From an uncultured Hymenobacter sp. (GTDB lineage: Bacteria; Bacteroidota; Bacteroidia; Cytophagales; Hymenobacteraceae), in the NCBI GenBank assembly GCA_913776615.1, contig CAJYPK010000047.1, positions 124,001 through 188,000 of the forward strand: DNA of 64,000 nt, in the 5' to 3' direction. The notes under the pieces were generated by a model. It was not told where the DNA came from. It saw nothing but the letters and a program-made list of their open reading frames with translations, and searched no databases. Positions 8,565 through 17,496 of this stretch are shown here, one piece after another (the first letter of the stretch is position 1; every line of letters starts with the position of its first letter). The position numbers and the translations under genes were made by a program.

Positions 8565-9845
8565 GTGAAGCTCCTGGCCGTTACCAACCGCTACTACGTG
8601 CTGCTCAGCGCCGGGCTGTTCGTCATCGGCAGCCTGGTGCTGTACCTGAGCATGGATTATGCCGTGCGCAACGAGGTGGGCGAGCAATTGCAAAACCACC
8701 GCCGCGAGCTGGAAGCCCGCGTGGCCAGCGGCCGCGCCCTGCCCGAGCCCGCCTACCGCGACCAGTACAGCATCAGCCTGCGGCCGCAGCCGCTGGGCTT
8801 TTCCGATACCCTGCTGCTCGACCCCACCGAGGGCTCGATGGTGCCGCACCGGGCGCTGACGTTTCGGGTGGTGCCGGCGGGGGAGGCACCCCGGTGGATT
8901 ACCCTGCGCAAGTCGCTGGTGGAGGTTGATGAGCTGTTGATGGCCGTGTTTGGCAGTATGCTGCTGGTGCTGGTGTTGCTGCTGGGGGGCATTTTGCTGC
9001 TGCATCGCTACTTGTCGCGGCGGCTGTGGGCACCGTTTCAGCGCACGCTGGCGGTGCTGCGGGGCTACGACTTGCAGCAGCACCGGCCGCTGGCGCTGCC
9101 CGCCTCGCGCATCGAGGAATTTACCGAGCTCAATCAGGCGCTCACGCACCTCAGTCAGCGCCTGGTGGCCGACTACGAGAGCCTACGCGAGTTCACGGCC
9201 AACGCGGCGCACGAGGCCCAGACGCCGCTGGCCATTATGCAGGCGCAGCTGGAGCAGCTGCTGCAACTGCCCACCGTGACCGACGACGCCACCGCCGCCC
9301 CGCTGCTGAGCGACCTCTACGCGGCCACCCGCCGGCTGTCGCGGCTGCACCAGGCGCTGGGCCTGCTCAGCCGCATCGACAACGGCCAGTTTGCCGCCGC
9401 CCAGCCCCTCGACCTGGCCGGCCTGCTGCGCGAAAAAGCCGAGCAACTAGCCCCGCTGCTCGAAGCCCGGGACTTGGCTTTACACCTGCAACTAGCGGCC
9501 GGTCCGCCCCGGGCCCTGCACCCCGGCCTGGCCGATTCGCTCGTGCACAACCTGCTGCACAACGCCATCCGCCACAACGTGCCGGGCGGCGACATCACCG
9601 TGCGCCTTACCAATAAGGCGCTGGAAATGAGTAACCCCGGCCCGGTGGTGAGCGGCGACCCGGCGCGGTTTTTTGAGCGCTTCCGCAAGCACAACGCGGC
9701 CTCCGAGTCGCCGGGCCTGGGGCTGAGCATCGTGCAGCACATCTGCGCCTACTACGGCTTCGGGCTGAGCTACGACTTCGAGCCGGCCGGGGCGCGACAT
9801 AAGCTGCGCGTTACTTTTGACCCGACCACGCGCCCCGCGGGCTAG
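8565..9845 (+). CDS. Sensor histidine kinase
   Basis: A membrane kinase likely paired with the regulator encoded upstream. The start is taken as GTG at 8565 (MKLLAVTNRYY...); a TTG in frame at 8517 would add a low-complexity His/Ser stretch. Two membrane segments (about residues 9-30 and 124-147) flank a ~95-residue sensor region. The HisKA box is AHEAQTPLA with His216. The ATPase has an N box (HNLLHNAIRHN, 328-338), an F box (FFERFRK) and G2 box (GLGLSIV, 384 on). The stimulus is unknown. Confidence 0.9.
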   Translation: MKLLAVTNRYYVLLSAGLFVIGSLVLYLSMDYAVRNEVGEQLQNHRRELEARVASGRALPEPAYRDQYSISLRPQPLGFSDTLLLDPTEGSMVPHRALTFRVVPAGEAPRWITLRKSLVEVDELLMAVFGSMLLVLVLLLGGILLLHRYLSRRLWAPFQRTLAVLRGYDLQQHRPLALPASRIEEFTELNQALTHLSQRLVADYESLREFTANAAHEAQTPLAIMQAQLEQLLQLPTVTDDATAAPLLSDLYAATRRLSRLHQALGLLSRIDNGQFAAAQPLDLAGLLREKAEQLAPLLEARDLALHLQLAAGPPRALHPGLADSLVHNLLHNAIRHNVPGGDITVRLTNKALEMSNPGPVVSGDPARFFERFRKHNAASESPGLGLSIVQHICAYYGFGLSYDFEPAGARHKLRVTFDPTTRPAG

Positions 9846-9920
9846 CCGGACAACCCAGTTCGCTGGCTGCGTATAAGCGCGTAGTTTGCCTCATTTCTCA
9901 CCGTTTCTTTTCGCCGTATT

Positions 9921-10628
9921 ATGTCTGGTATCGAAGATATTCTGGCCAATAATCGCCAGTGGGTAGCTACTAAAAATGCCCAGGACCCCGAGTTTTTCAA
10001 GCGCCTGGCCAACGGCCAGCAGCCGCGCTACCTGTTCATCGGCTGCTCCGACTCGCGGGTGCCGGCCTCGGGTATTACGGGCACTGGCCCGGGCGAGATG
10101 TTCGTGCACCGCAACATCGCCAACATGGTCGTGCACACCGATTTGAACCTGCTGAGCGTGCTGCAATACGCCGTGGAGGTGCTGGGCGTGCAGGATATCC
10201 TGGTGGTGGGCCACTACGGCTGCGGCGGGGTGGCGGCGGCGGCGGCCAACAAGCAGTACGGCCTCATCGACAACTGGCTGGTCAACATCCGCGACGTGGT
10301 GCGCCTGCACGAAATCGAGCTGCTGCGCATCAAGGACGAGCAGCAGCGCCTGCGCCGCCTCGTGGAGCTCAACGTGATCGAGCAGGTGCAGAACCTGGCC
10401 AAGACCAACATCATTCAAAACGCCATGCGCGGCGACAAGCCCCCGCGCCTGCACGGCCTCGTTTACGACATCGCCGACGGCGTGCTCAAAGACCTCGGCA
10501 TCAACAGCCTGGATGTGGCCGACGAGCTGGAGCACATCTACGCCACCGAGGCCCCGCACGAAGTGGACGGCGACGCCAATTCTTACGAAGGCCCCAATGT
10601 GGACCCCGCCAAAGAAGCGGGCGAATAA
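9921..10628 (+). CDS. Beta-class carbonic anhydrase
   Basis: Interconverts CO2 and bicarbonate in the cytoplasm. Zinc ligands are Cys42, His98 and Cys101 (GCSDSRVPAS and VVGHYGCGG), and the Asp44/Arg46 dyad is intact. At 235 residues it is typical of the CAN/YadF type. A short, unrecognised acidic tail follows the fold after about residue 205. It is monocistronic, followed by the 80-bp inverted repeat that separates it from a convergent acyltransferase gene. Confidence 0.94.
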   Translation: MSGIEDILANNRQWVATKNAQDPEFFKRLANGQQPRYLFIGCSDSRVPASGITGTGPGEMFVHRNIANMVVHTDLNLLSVLQYAVEVLGVQDILVVGHYGCGGVAAAAANKQYGLIDNWLVNIRDVVRLHEIELLRIKDEQQRLRRLVELNVIEQVQNLAKTNIIQNAMRGDKPPRLHGLVYDIADGVLKDLGINSLDVADELEHIYATEAPHEVDGDANSYEGPNVDPAKEAGE

Positions 10629-10641
10629 AAAAGTAAAAACC

Positions 10642-10884
10642 AGGTCCGTGTGCAGTTTGTCGGAGCTCTAACGCGGGCGCCTCACCCCCCGGCCCCCTCT
10701 CCGAAAAGGAGAGGGGGAGCCAGTCGTTAAAAGGGTGTGAGGGTAGGAGGGTAAGAGTTGAGAATGGGTACCTTATACCCTCTCACCCTCTTGCCCCAAC
10801 AATAGGCTCCCCCTCTCCTTTTCGGAGAGGGGGCCGGGGGGTGAGGCGCCCGCGTTAGAGCTCCGACAAACTGCACACGGACCT
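10642..10884. repeat. 80-bp inverted repeat, MITE-like or terminator
   Basis: Arms 10642-10721 and 10805-10884 read as exact reverse complements around an 83-nt centre. Nested in each arm is a smaller palindrome (CCCCCTCTCC...GGAGAGGGGG). It fills the gap between convergent carbonic anhydrase and acyltransferase genes. No ORF of note lies inside. Confidence 0.85.
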
Positions 10885-10913
10885 AGAAAGCGCTCTAACA
10901 ATTTCTTAGCGGG

Positions 10914-12080
10914 CTAGCCAGCAGTAGCGGGCTGGCCTGCCGTTGCGTTAGGGCGGTTCACCGTGCGGGCCAGAATCCAGCGGTGCAGGGGGCGCTCAAA
11001 GCAGCGGTAGCCAATTTCGGCCAGCAGGGCCGTTACCAGCAATTGCCCGAAAATGTGGCGGCCCCAGCCGAAGGTATCGTGCCACCACACGCTGAGTAGG
11101 CCCACGTGCAGCAGGTAGAAAAAGTACGAGCGCTTGCCCGCCTCGTCCATCCAGGGGGTGGCCAGCCAGGTGCGCAGCCAGCTGCTTTCGGCCAGTAGGC
11201 CCGCCAGCAAAAAGGTCATGCTCAGCGGGAAAACGACGATGTTGAGGATGATGGTAGACGGGTAGAGGTTGCCGTCGTAGGGCGTCTGGGGCGAGTTTAT
11301 CCAGGCCAGCGCGGCGATGGTGGCGACGACGGCCAGCCCGCCCGCGATGGTCAGGCGGGGCCAGCCCGTGGTGTGGCCCGAGGGCCGCCCGCCCCACCAG
11401 CGGGCCAGCCCCACGCCGAAAGTAAATTCCAGCACCCGCCCAAAAAACGTGAAGTTGAACAAGTGGTGGTAGGTCCCGAAAAAGCCGTGCAGCTCGGGTC
11501 GGCCCTGGCACAAGGCCGTCAGCCCCAGGCCAATGGCCAGCATGGCCAGCGCGAAGCCGACGGCCCCCAGAATACCCCGCCGCTGCCACAGCAGCAGGAG
11601 CACCGGCAGCGTCACGTAGAAGCATTCCTCCGGCGTGAGCGACCAGCCCGGCGGCACGCCCACGTACTTGAGGGTGTTGGAGAAGCCGCGCAGCAGGCTC
11701 TCGCTCAAGAAAACGAGCAGGAGCGTATTGCCCAGCTTGCCGGCCGGAATGGGCCAGTACACGCGGGCCAGCGCCGCCGTGTTGAGCAGCAGGTAAGTGG
11801 GGTAGATGCGCGCCGCCCGGTGCCAGAAATAGTCGCGCCACCAGCCCCAGCTCATGCGCACGCTTTGCTGGTAGCGGTGGGCAATGGCGAAGCCGCTGAG
11901 TACGAAAAACATACTCAGCGTGATGTAAAAGGCGGTGGCTACCCGCCCCACCAGCTCGGGCGTGCCGGCGGGCCGGAAGTGCACGAAAAAAACCAGGAAA
12001 GCGCCCAGGGCGCGGATGCCGGTCAGGGCCGGGTAGTAGGCCGTGGTGAGCGGCCGGCTAAGGGGCGGGGAAGTCGACAT
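10914..12080 (-). CDS. Acyltransferase 3 family membrane protein (copy 1)
   Basis: A polytopic membrane acyltransferase of the OafA/NodX family, which usually O-acetylates surface sugars. The N-terminal TAYYPALTGIRALGAFLVFFVHF is the family start with its conserved His. RIYPTYLLL and the SLTPEECFYVTLP motif follow, and about ten hydrophobic segments are visible. It is 388 residues, full length. The gene upstream (12097-13254) is a close paralogue, 16 nt away, so the two are probably co-transcribed. Acceptor and donor are unknown. Confidence 0.88.
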   Translation of the reverse strand: MSTSPPLSRPLTTAYYPALTGIRALGAFLVFFVHFRPAGTPELVGRVATAFYITLSMFFVLSGFAIAHRYQQSVRMSWGWWRDYFWHRAARIYPTYLLLNTAALARVYWPIPAGKLGNTLLLVFLSESLLRGFSNTLKYVGVPPGWSLTPEECFYVTLPVLLLLWQRRGILGAVGFALAMLAIGLGLTALCQGRPELHGFFGTYHHLFNFTFFGRVLEFTFGVGLARWWGGRPSGHTTGWPRLTIAGGLAVVATIAALAWINSPQTPYDGNLYPSTIILNIVVFPLSMTFLLAGLLAESSWLRTWLATPWMDEAGKRSYFFYLLHVGLLSVWWHDTFGWGRHIFGQLLVTALLAEIGYRCFERPLHRWILARTVNRPNATAGQPATAG

Positions 12081-12096
12081 GAGAACAAAAAGTAGC

Positions 12097-13254
12097 CTAA
12101 GCGGGAGAGGGAGTGCGGGCCTGAGTGCGGGCTAAAATCCAGCGGTGGACGGGCCGCTCAAACAACCGGTAACCTACCTCGGCCAGCAGTACCGTGACCA
12201 GAAATTGCAGCCCAATGTGCCGGCCCCAGCCAAAGGTGTCGTGCCACCAGATGCTGAGCAGCCCGATGTGCAGCACGTAGAAAAAATAGGAGCTGCGCCC
12301 CAGCATCTGTAGTAGTGGCGTGGCCAGCCCGGTGCGCAGCCAGCTGTTTTCCGTCAGCAGGCCGAGGAGCAAGAGCGTCACGCCCAGCGGGAAAGCCACC
12401 AGGTTGAGCAGGATGGCGGCCGGATTGGTATTGCCCTCGTACCAGGGGCGGGGAGAGTCGAGCCAAGTGAGCATGGCGATGGTGACGACGATGGCCAGCC
12501 CGCCCGTGAGCGTGCGCCAGGGCCAGCCCGGGGCGTGCCCGGCGGGCCGGCCGCCCCACCAGCGGGCCAATCCTACCCCGAGCATAAACTCCAGCACCCG
12601 CCCAAAAAACGTGAAGTTGAACAGGTGATAATACGAGCCGAAGAAGCCGTGCAAAGCCGGTCGGCCCTGGCACAAGGCCGTGAGCCCCAATCCCAGCGCC
12701 AGCGTGGCCAGCGCGAAGCCGACGGCCCCGAGCATGCCCCGCCGCTGCCACAGCAGCAGTAAAAACGGCAGCGTCACGTAGAAGCATTCCTCCGGCGTGA
12801 GCGACCAGCCTTGCGGCAGCCCCACGTACTTGAGCGTGCTCGAAAAGCCGCGTAGCAGGCTCTCGCTCAGAAAAACGAGTAGGAGCGTATTGCCCAGCTT
12901 GCCGGCCGGGATGGGCCAGTACACGCGGGCCAGCGCCGCCGTGTTGAGCAGCAGGTAAGTGGGGTAGATGCGCGCCGCCCGCCGCCACAGGTAGGGGCGC
13001 CACCAGCGTGCGTTCAGCTGCACGCGCTGGCCGTAGCGCGTGGCCAGCACGAAGCCGCTGAGCACGAAAAACAAACTCACGCCCACGTAGAGCTGCCCCA
13101 GCACCAGGCGCGGCCCGCCTTCGTTGAGAGCCAGCGGGCGGAAATGGTGAAAGAAGACCAGGTAGGCCGCCACGGCGCGTAATCCCGTGAGGGCCGGGTA
13201 GTAGGGCGGCCGGGCCGCCGCCGGCGCTTCGGCCGCAGGAGTAGAAACGGACAT
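12097..13254 (-). CDS. Acyltransferase 3 family membrane protein (copy 2)
   Basis: A paralogue of copy 1. The start at 13254 (MSVSTPAAEAP...) is chosen because the longer frame upstream runs antisense through the DUF3078 gene. It has YYPALTGLRAVAAYLVFFHHF, RIYPTYLLLNTAALARVYWP and SLTPEECFYVTLP. DNA identity with copy 1 is patchy: 12911-12981 matches 11749-11819 over 71 nt without mismatch, while both ends of the genes differ clearly. This fits tandem duplication followed by local gene conversion. Confidence 0.88.
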   Translation of the reverse strand: MSVSTPAAEAPAAARPPYYPALTGLRAVAAYLVFFHHFRPLALNEGGPRLVLGQLYVGVSLFFVLSGFVLATRYGQRVQLNARWWRPYLWRRAARIYPTYLLLNTAALARVYWPIPAGKLGNTLLLVFLSESLLRGFSSTLKYVGLPQGWSLTPEECFYVTLPFLLLLWQRRGMLGAVGFALATLALGLGLTALCQGRPALHGFFGSYYHLFNFTFFGRVLEFMLGVGLARWWGGRPAGHAPGWPWRTLTGGLAIVVTIAMLTWLDSPRPWYEGNTNPAAILLNLVAFPLGVTLLLLGLLTENSWLRTGLATPLLQMLGRSSYFFYVLHIGLLSIWWHDTFGWGRHIGLQFLVTVLLAEVGYRLFERPVHRWILARTQARTPSPA

Positions 13255-13312
13255 GCAGCCGCAAAATAAAGCCGCTCTGCCCGGCCCCGTAGGCCCCGAC
13301 GAGCGGGCGGGG

Positions 13313-13320
13313 TATTTTTG
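13313..13320 (+). promoter_or_regulatory. -7 element of the DUF3078 gene
   Basis: TATTTTTG exactly matches TAnnTTTG and lies 25 nt before the ATG at 13345. It lies between that gene and the divergent acyltransferase start at 13254. Confidence 0.5.
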
Positions 13321-13344
13321 CGGTTTCGCCAGCCGCGTGTTCAA

Positions 13345-14262
13345 ATGAAAAAATGCCTTACTCTTGCGCTGGGCCTGCTGGGGCCGGCCGTTGCTTTTGC
13401 CCAAACTGCCCCCGTAGCCCCCCCGCCCGCCGCGCCCGCCGATACCTCGTACTGGCGTACCAGCCTCAAGGCGGGCGTCAACCTGAACGAGGCTGTGGTG
13501 TCGGACAACTGGAAGGGCGGCGGAGCTACCTCGCTGGGCCTGAGCACGCTCTTCAACGGCCAGGCGCACTACCTGCGCGGCCCGCACACCTGGGACAACG
13601 AGGCCGACCTGCTCTACGCCGGCCAGTATACCCGCGGCCAGGGCTACCGCAAAACCAACGACCGCCTCTGGCTCGATACCAAGTACGGCCAGCACCTGAC
13701 GAAAAAGTGGGACGCTTTCGTGTCGCTGAACATGCTCTCGCAGCTGTCGCGGGGGTACGACTACTCGGGCGACACGCCCCGGCTGGTGTCCAGCTTCCTG
13801 GCCCCGGCCTACCTCACCAATGCCTACGGCGTAGAGTTTCGGCCCAATACGCGCTTCACGCTGCGGCTCTCGCCCTTTGCGCCGCGCCTGACCGTGGTGC
13901 GCGACTTGGCGCGCTTTCAGTCCTTGCCTACCGACCAGGTGTACGGCGTCAATCCCGGCCATACTACGCGCTGGGAAATTCTGGCGGCCCAGCTGCTGGC
14001 CACGCTCGACCAGCCGCTTGGTCCTAATGCCAATCTCAAGGCCCGTTACCTGCTGTTTTCCAATTACGGCATGTTCCGGCTGCGCGAAATAAACCAGCGT
14101 CTGGATGTTACTATTACGGCAAAGGTATATGGTTTACTAAGCGTTAATTTTCAGAGCACTGTGCTCTACCAATTCGACCAGGACGCCAACATCCAGTTCA
14201 GCCAGGGGCTGGGGCTGGGCCTGCTGCTGACGCGCCAGCGGCCGGTCGCCGGGGCCAAGTAG
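13345..14262 (+). CDS. DUF3078 family protein
   Basis: A probable periplasmic or outer-membrane beta-rich protein of unknown function that is common in Bacteroidota. The ATG at 13345 gives a clean signal peptide (MKKCLTLALGLLGPAVAFAQ) and follows a promoter match; an upstream in-frame start at 13318 is rejected. The family hallmark WRTSLKAGVNLNEAVVSDNWKGGG follows a Pro/Ala linker. Alternating hydrophobic strands and the aromatic-rich region to the C terminus suggest a membrane barrel. It is 305 residues. The TonB receptor gene begins 62 nt downstream behind its own promoter. Confidence 0.82.
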   Translation: MKKCLTLALGLLGPAVAFAQTAPVAPPPAAPADTSYWRTSLKAGVNLNEAVVSDNWKGGGATSLGLSTLFNGQAHYLRGPHTWDNEADLLYAGQYTRGQGYRKTNDRLWLDTKYGQHLTKKWDAFVSLNMLSQLSRGYDYSGDTPRLVSSFLAPAYLTNAYGVEFRPNTRFTLRLSPFAPRLTVVRDLARFQSLPTDQVYGVNPGHTTRWEILAAQLLATLDQPLGPNANLKARYLLFSNYGMFRLREINQRLDVTITAKVYGLLSVNFQSTVLYQFDQDANIQFSQGLGLGLLLTRQRPVAGAK

Positions 14263-14296
14263 GGGCGTGGTTACGGTGGCGTTAAGGGAATGGCCG

Positions 14297-14304
14297 TAGC
14301 TTTG
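14297..14304 (+). promoter_or_regulatory. -7 element of the TonB receptor gene
   Basis: TAGCTTTG exactly matches TAnnTTTG, 20 nt upstream of the ATG at 14325. Confidence 0.5.
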
Positions 14305-14324
14305 CGGAGCCATTTATCAGTCTC

Positions 14325-16313
14325 ATGACTCGACAATTACCCGCTGCCTTTCTTCTGATTCTGCCGCTGTTAGCTCAGGCTCAGCAACCTATTTCGGCCG
14401 ATAGCGCCGGTCGGCGCCCGCTGGGCGAAGTGACCGTGTACGGCACCCGCCTGAACCAGCTGGCCGGCCAAAGCGGCCGCTACGTGACCGTGGTGCCCGG
14501 CAGCACGCTCAGCCGCTACCCGGTAAACTCGCTCGACGACCTGCTGCGCCTGCTGCCCGCCCTGGAGGTGCAGAGCCGGGGCAGCTTCGGCACCCAGGCC
14601 GACATTACCCTGCGCGGCTCGACCTACAACCAGGTGTTGATTTTGCTCGACGGGATGCGCCTCAACGACCCGCTCACCGGGCACTTCGCGGGTTATTTTC
14701 CCATTGCGCCGGCCGAGATCGAGCAGCTCGAAATCGTACGCGGGCCGGGCGCGGCCCTCTACGGCCCCGACGCCGTGGGCGGCTTTATCAACATCGTCAC
14801 CAAGACCTTTGCCGCCACCCACCGGCCCGACGGTGCGGAGCTGGCCGGCACTTTCTTGGCCGGCGAGTACGGCCTGAAAAGCACCAACGCCGGTTTCTAC
14901 GGCCAGGACAAGGGCCTGCGGCTGGCGGGCGGTATTCTCAACAACACGGCCAGCGGCCAGCTGCTCGACCTGCCCGGCGGCAACCGCAACGACTTCAAGC
15001 TCAATACCTACTCGCTGTCGGGCGCGTACCAGGTGACGGAAAAGCTGAGCGCCGCCGCCCGCGCCAGCTTCGACCGGCGCGACTTCAACGCCCAGAATTT
15101 CTACACCACCGCCAGCGGCGACCGCTCGCGCGAAACCACCTCGCGCGATTGGTACCAGGGCCAGCTGCGCTACGACTGGAACGGGCGCGCCCGCACCGAG
15201 CTGCAAGTGGTGGGCGCGGCCAGCACCGACGTGTACGTGTACACGCCGACTTCCGTGGCCAACGACCACCTCATCCACTACCTCAATTTTCAGGGCCAGC
15301 ACCAAATCCAGGTGTCGCCCAAAGTGCGGGCCATCCTGGGCGGGCAGGCCGACCGCCGCGCCGTGCAAAGCAACGACCGGGGCAACCACGCGATCTGGCA
15401 CACCGGGGCGTTTGCGGTGGCGGCCATCGCGCCCGCCACGGGCCTCAACATCACGGCGGCCCTGCGCCTCGACCACGACCAGAGCTACGGTACCGAGGTG
15501 GTGCCGCAAGTAAATGCCAGCCAGCAGGTGGGCGAGAAGCTGACCGTGCGTGGCGCGGTGGGCCGGGCCATCCGCGCCCCCAACTTTACGGAGCAGTACA
15601 ACTCGGCCATCCGGCCGGGCATCGTGCCCAGCGGCTTCAGCGTGGGCAACCCCGCCCTGGCTTCCGAGCGCACCATGAACTACGAGGCGGGCTTCGACTT
15701 GCAGCCGCTGCCGGGCCTCACGGTGCGCAGCACGTACTTCAACCGGGCCAGCCGCAACCTCATCGACTTCATGGTGGCCTCGGGCAGCCAGGTGATTGAG
15801 ACGACGGGCTTTACTAACATCAACCCCAACGGTACTTACCGCTTGGCCGAGAACCTGGTGTCGGTGCGCACCCAGGGCGTCGAAACCGAGGTGACCACCC
15901 GCGCCCAGCTCAGCCCCGGCCTGCGCTTCGACGGCAGCGTGGGCTACACCTGGGTGCACGTGGCCAACAACAGCGACGTGCAGACGCAGTACCTCTCCAA
16001 CGTGGCCCGCCACCTGGTGGCCGGCAACCTGAGCCTCACGCACCGGCGCTTCACGCTGGCCTTCGGCGGCGTGTACAAGGTGCGCCCCGAGCAAAATACC
16101 ACCGTAACGCCCACCAACGGCCAGCTCGTGGCCACCCTCACGCCGAGCTACGCCGTCTTCAACGCCCGCCTCGACCTGGCCCTGCTGCCCGAGCGCGTGT
16201 GGCTGGTGGGCCAGGCCCAGAACCTGTTCAACGCCAAATATTCCGACCTGCTGGGCGCGCAGATGCCCACCCGCTGGCTCATGGCCGGGGTGCGCGTGGC
16301 GCTGCGTAAGTAA
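14325..16313 (+). CDS. TonB-dependent outer-membrane receptor
   Basis: An energised outer-membrane importer. A signal peptide (LLILPLLAQAQ) is followed by a plug domain at about residues 30-155 (VTVYGTRL, DDLLRLLPALEVQSRGSFG, ILLDGMRLNDP, IEIVRGPGAALYGPDAVGG) and a C-terminal beta-barrel ending in RVALRK. There is no N-terminal carboxypeptidase-like domain, so it is not a SusC protein; the layout is closer to BtuB or siderophore receptors. At 662 residues it is complete. No SusD or uptake partner is adjacent, so the substrate is unknown. Confidence 0.9.
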   Translation: MTRQLPAAFLLILPLLAQAQQPISADSAGRRPLGEVTVYGTRLNQLAGQSGRYVTVVPGSTLSRYPVNSLDDLLRLLPALEVQSRGSFGTQADITLRGSTYNQVLILLDGMRLNDPLTGHFAGYFPIAPAEIEQLEIVRGPGAALYGPDAVGGFINIVTKTFAATHRPDGAELAGTFLAGEYGLKSTNAGFYGQDKGLRLAGGILNNTASGQLLDLPGGNRNDFKLNTYSLSGAYQVTEKLSAAARASFDRRDFNAQNFYTTASGDRSRETTSRDWYQGQLRYDWNGRARTELQVVGAASTDVYVYTPTSVANDHLIHYLNFQGQHQIQVSPKVRAILGGQADRRAVQSNDRGNHAIWHTGAFAVAAIAPATGLNITAALRLDHDQSYGTEVVPQVNASQQVGEKLTVRGAVGRAIRAPNFTEQYNSAIRPGIVPSGFSVGNPALASERTMNYEAGFDLQPLPGLTVRSTYFNRASRNLIDFMVASGSQVIETTGFTNINPNGTYRLAENLVSVRTQGVETEVTTRAQLSPGLRFDGSVGYTWVHVANNSDVQTQYLSNVARHLVAGNLSLTHRRFTLAFGGVYKVRPEQNTTVTPTNGQLVATLTPSYAVFNARLDLALLPERVWLVGQAQNLFNAKYSDLLGAQMPTRWLMAGVRVALRK

Positions 16314-16346
16314 TTATTGTTCAATAATTAATAAGAAATATTCTCA

Positions 16347-16441
16347 AATCATCCGTCATGCTGAGCTTGCGAAGCATCTTATCACATCGGAGTAAACCAT
16401 TCGTGATAAGATGCTTCGCAAGCTCAGCATGACGGATGATT
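16347..16441. repeat. Perfect 39-bp inverted repeat
   Basis: Arms 16347-16385 and 16403-16441 are exact reverse complements (core CCGTCATGCTGAGCTTGCGA, then AGCATCTTATCAC) around a 17-nt loop. It sits between the TonB receptor and the EamA gene. It is related in sequence to the repeats at 8379-8499 and 23700-23802. Confidence 0.85.
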
Positions 16442-16512
16442 GAATTTTTATAGAAGGGCTTTATTCAGAGCCAGGCGGAATACATCTTTAGCCCATTCAT
16501 TCCAAAAACTTT

Positions 16513-17433
16513 ATGTCATCCCCCACTACCAAGCCGCGCCTGTGGCTGCTCATCGCCGCCTTCGCGGCCGTGTACCTGCTGTGGGGCTCCACGTACCTGG
16601 CCATTAAATACGCCATTGCCACCATGCCACCGCTGCTGATGGCGGGTAGTCGCTTCGTGCTGGCCGGTATTATCATGACGGTGGCGGGCCGGCTGTCGGC
16701 CGATTATGAGCGGCCCACGGCGCGGCAGTGGCGCACGAGCTTCGTGGTGGGGGGCCTATTGCTGGTGGGCGGCAACGGGGGCGTGGTGATGGCCGAGCGC
16801 TACGTGCCCAGCAGCCTGGCGGCGCTGCTGGTGGCCACCGAGCCATTCTGGATAGTTATTTTGGGCTGGCTGTGGCTGCGCGGTGCGCGGCCGAGTTGGC
16901 AGGTGGTGCTGGGGCTGCTGCTGGGTTTTGCGGGCGTGTACCTGTTGGTGGGCGAGCAGTTATTTGCCGGGGCGGGGGCCAGCCGGCAGATGCTGGGCGG
17001 CGTGGTACTGGTGCTGCTGGCGGCGTTTAGCTGGGCGGCGGGCTCCATCTACGGGCTGCGGGCGGGCGTGCCGCGCTCGCCGGTGCTGGCCTCGGGGATG
17101 CAGATGCTGGCCGGTGGCGTGCTCTTGCTGGGGTTGGGCACGGCCACTGGCGAATGGGGCACCATTCGGCCGGGCGGCTTCGGGCTGGGGGCGGGGCTGG
17201 GCTTTGGCTACCTGGTGGTATTTGGGTCGCTGGTGGCGTTTACGGCCTACAGCTGGCTGCTGAAGCACGCCGCGCCGGCGCGGGTGGCGACTTATGCCTA
17301 CGTCAACCCCGTGGTGGCGGTGCTGCTGGGCTGGGCCGTGCTGGGCGAAAAGCTAACCGGCGCCATGCTGGTGGGCGCGGCCGTCATCGTGGGCTCGGTG
17401 GTGCTCATTACGAGCCAGCAAAAGTCGCAGTAG
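16513..17433 (+). CDS. EamA (DMT) family transporter
   Basis: An inner-membrane exporter of the drug/metabolite superfamily, probably for amino acids or other small metabolites. Ten hydrophobic segments form two EamA repeats (about residues 8-145 and 155-300). The first repeat begins AVYLLWGSTYLAIKYAI, the typical entry motif; the second ends PVVAVLLGWAVLGEKL. It is 306 residues, full length. No regulator or substrate enzyme is adjacent that would identify the substrate. Confidence 0.9.
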   Translation: MSSPTTKPRLWLLIAAFAAVYLLWGSTYLAIKYAIATMPPLLMAGSRFVLAGIIMTVAGRLSADYERPTARQWRTSFVVGGLLLVGGNGGVVMAERYVPSSLAALLVATEPFWIVILGWLWLRGARPSWQVVLGLLLGFAGVYLLVGEQLFAGAGASRQMLGGVVLVLLAAFSWAAGSIYGLRAGVPRSPVLASGMQMLAGGVLLLGLGTATGEWGTIRPGGFGLGAGLGFGYLVVFGSLVAFTAYSWLLKHAAPARVATYAYVNPVVAVLLGWAVLGEKLTGAMLVGAAVIVGSVVLITSQQKSQ

Positions 17434-17496
17434 CCAGCTCCGCGCTGGCTGGCCGTATACTTGCGCAGTCAACGACTGCGTAGGCAGAAAGAGAAA

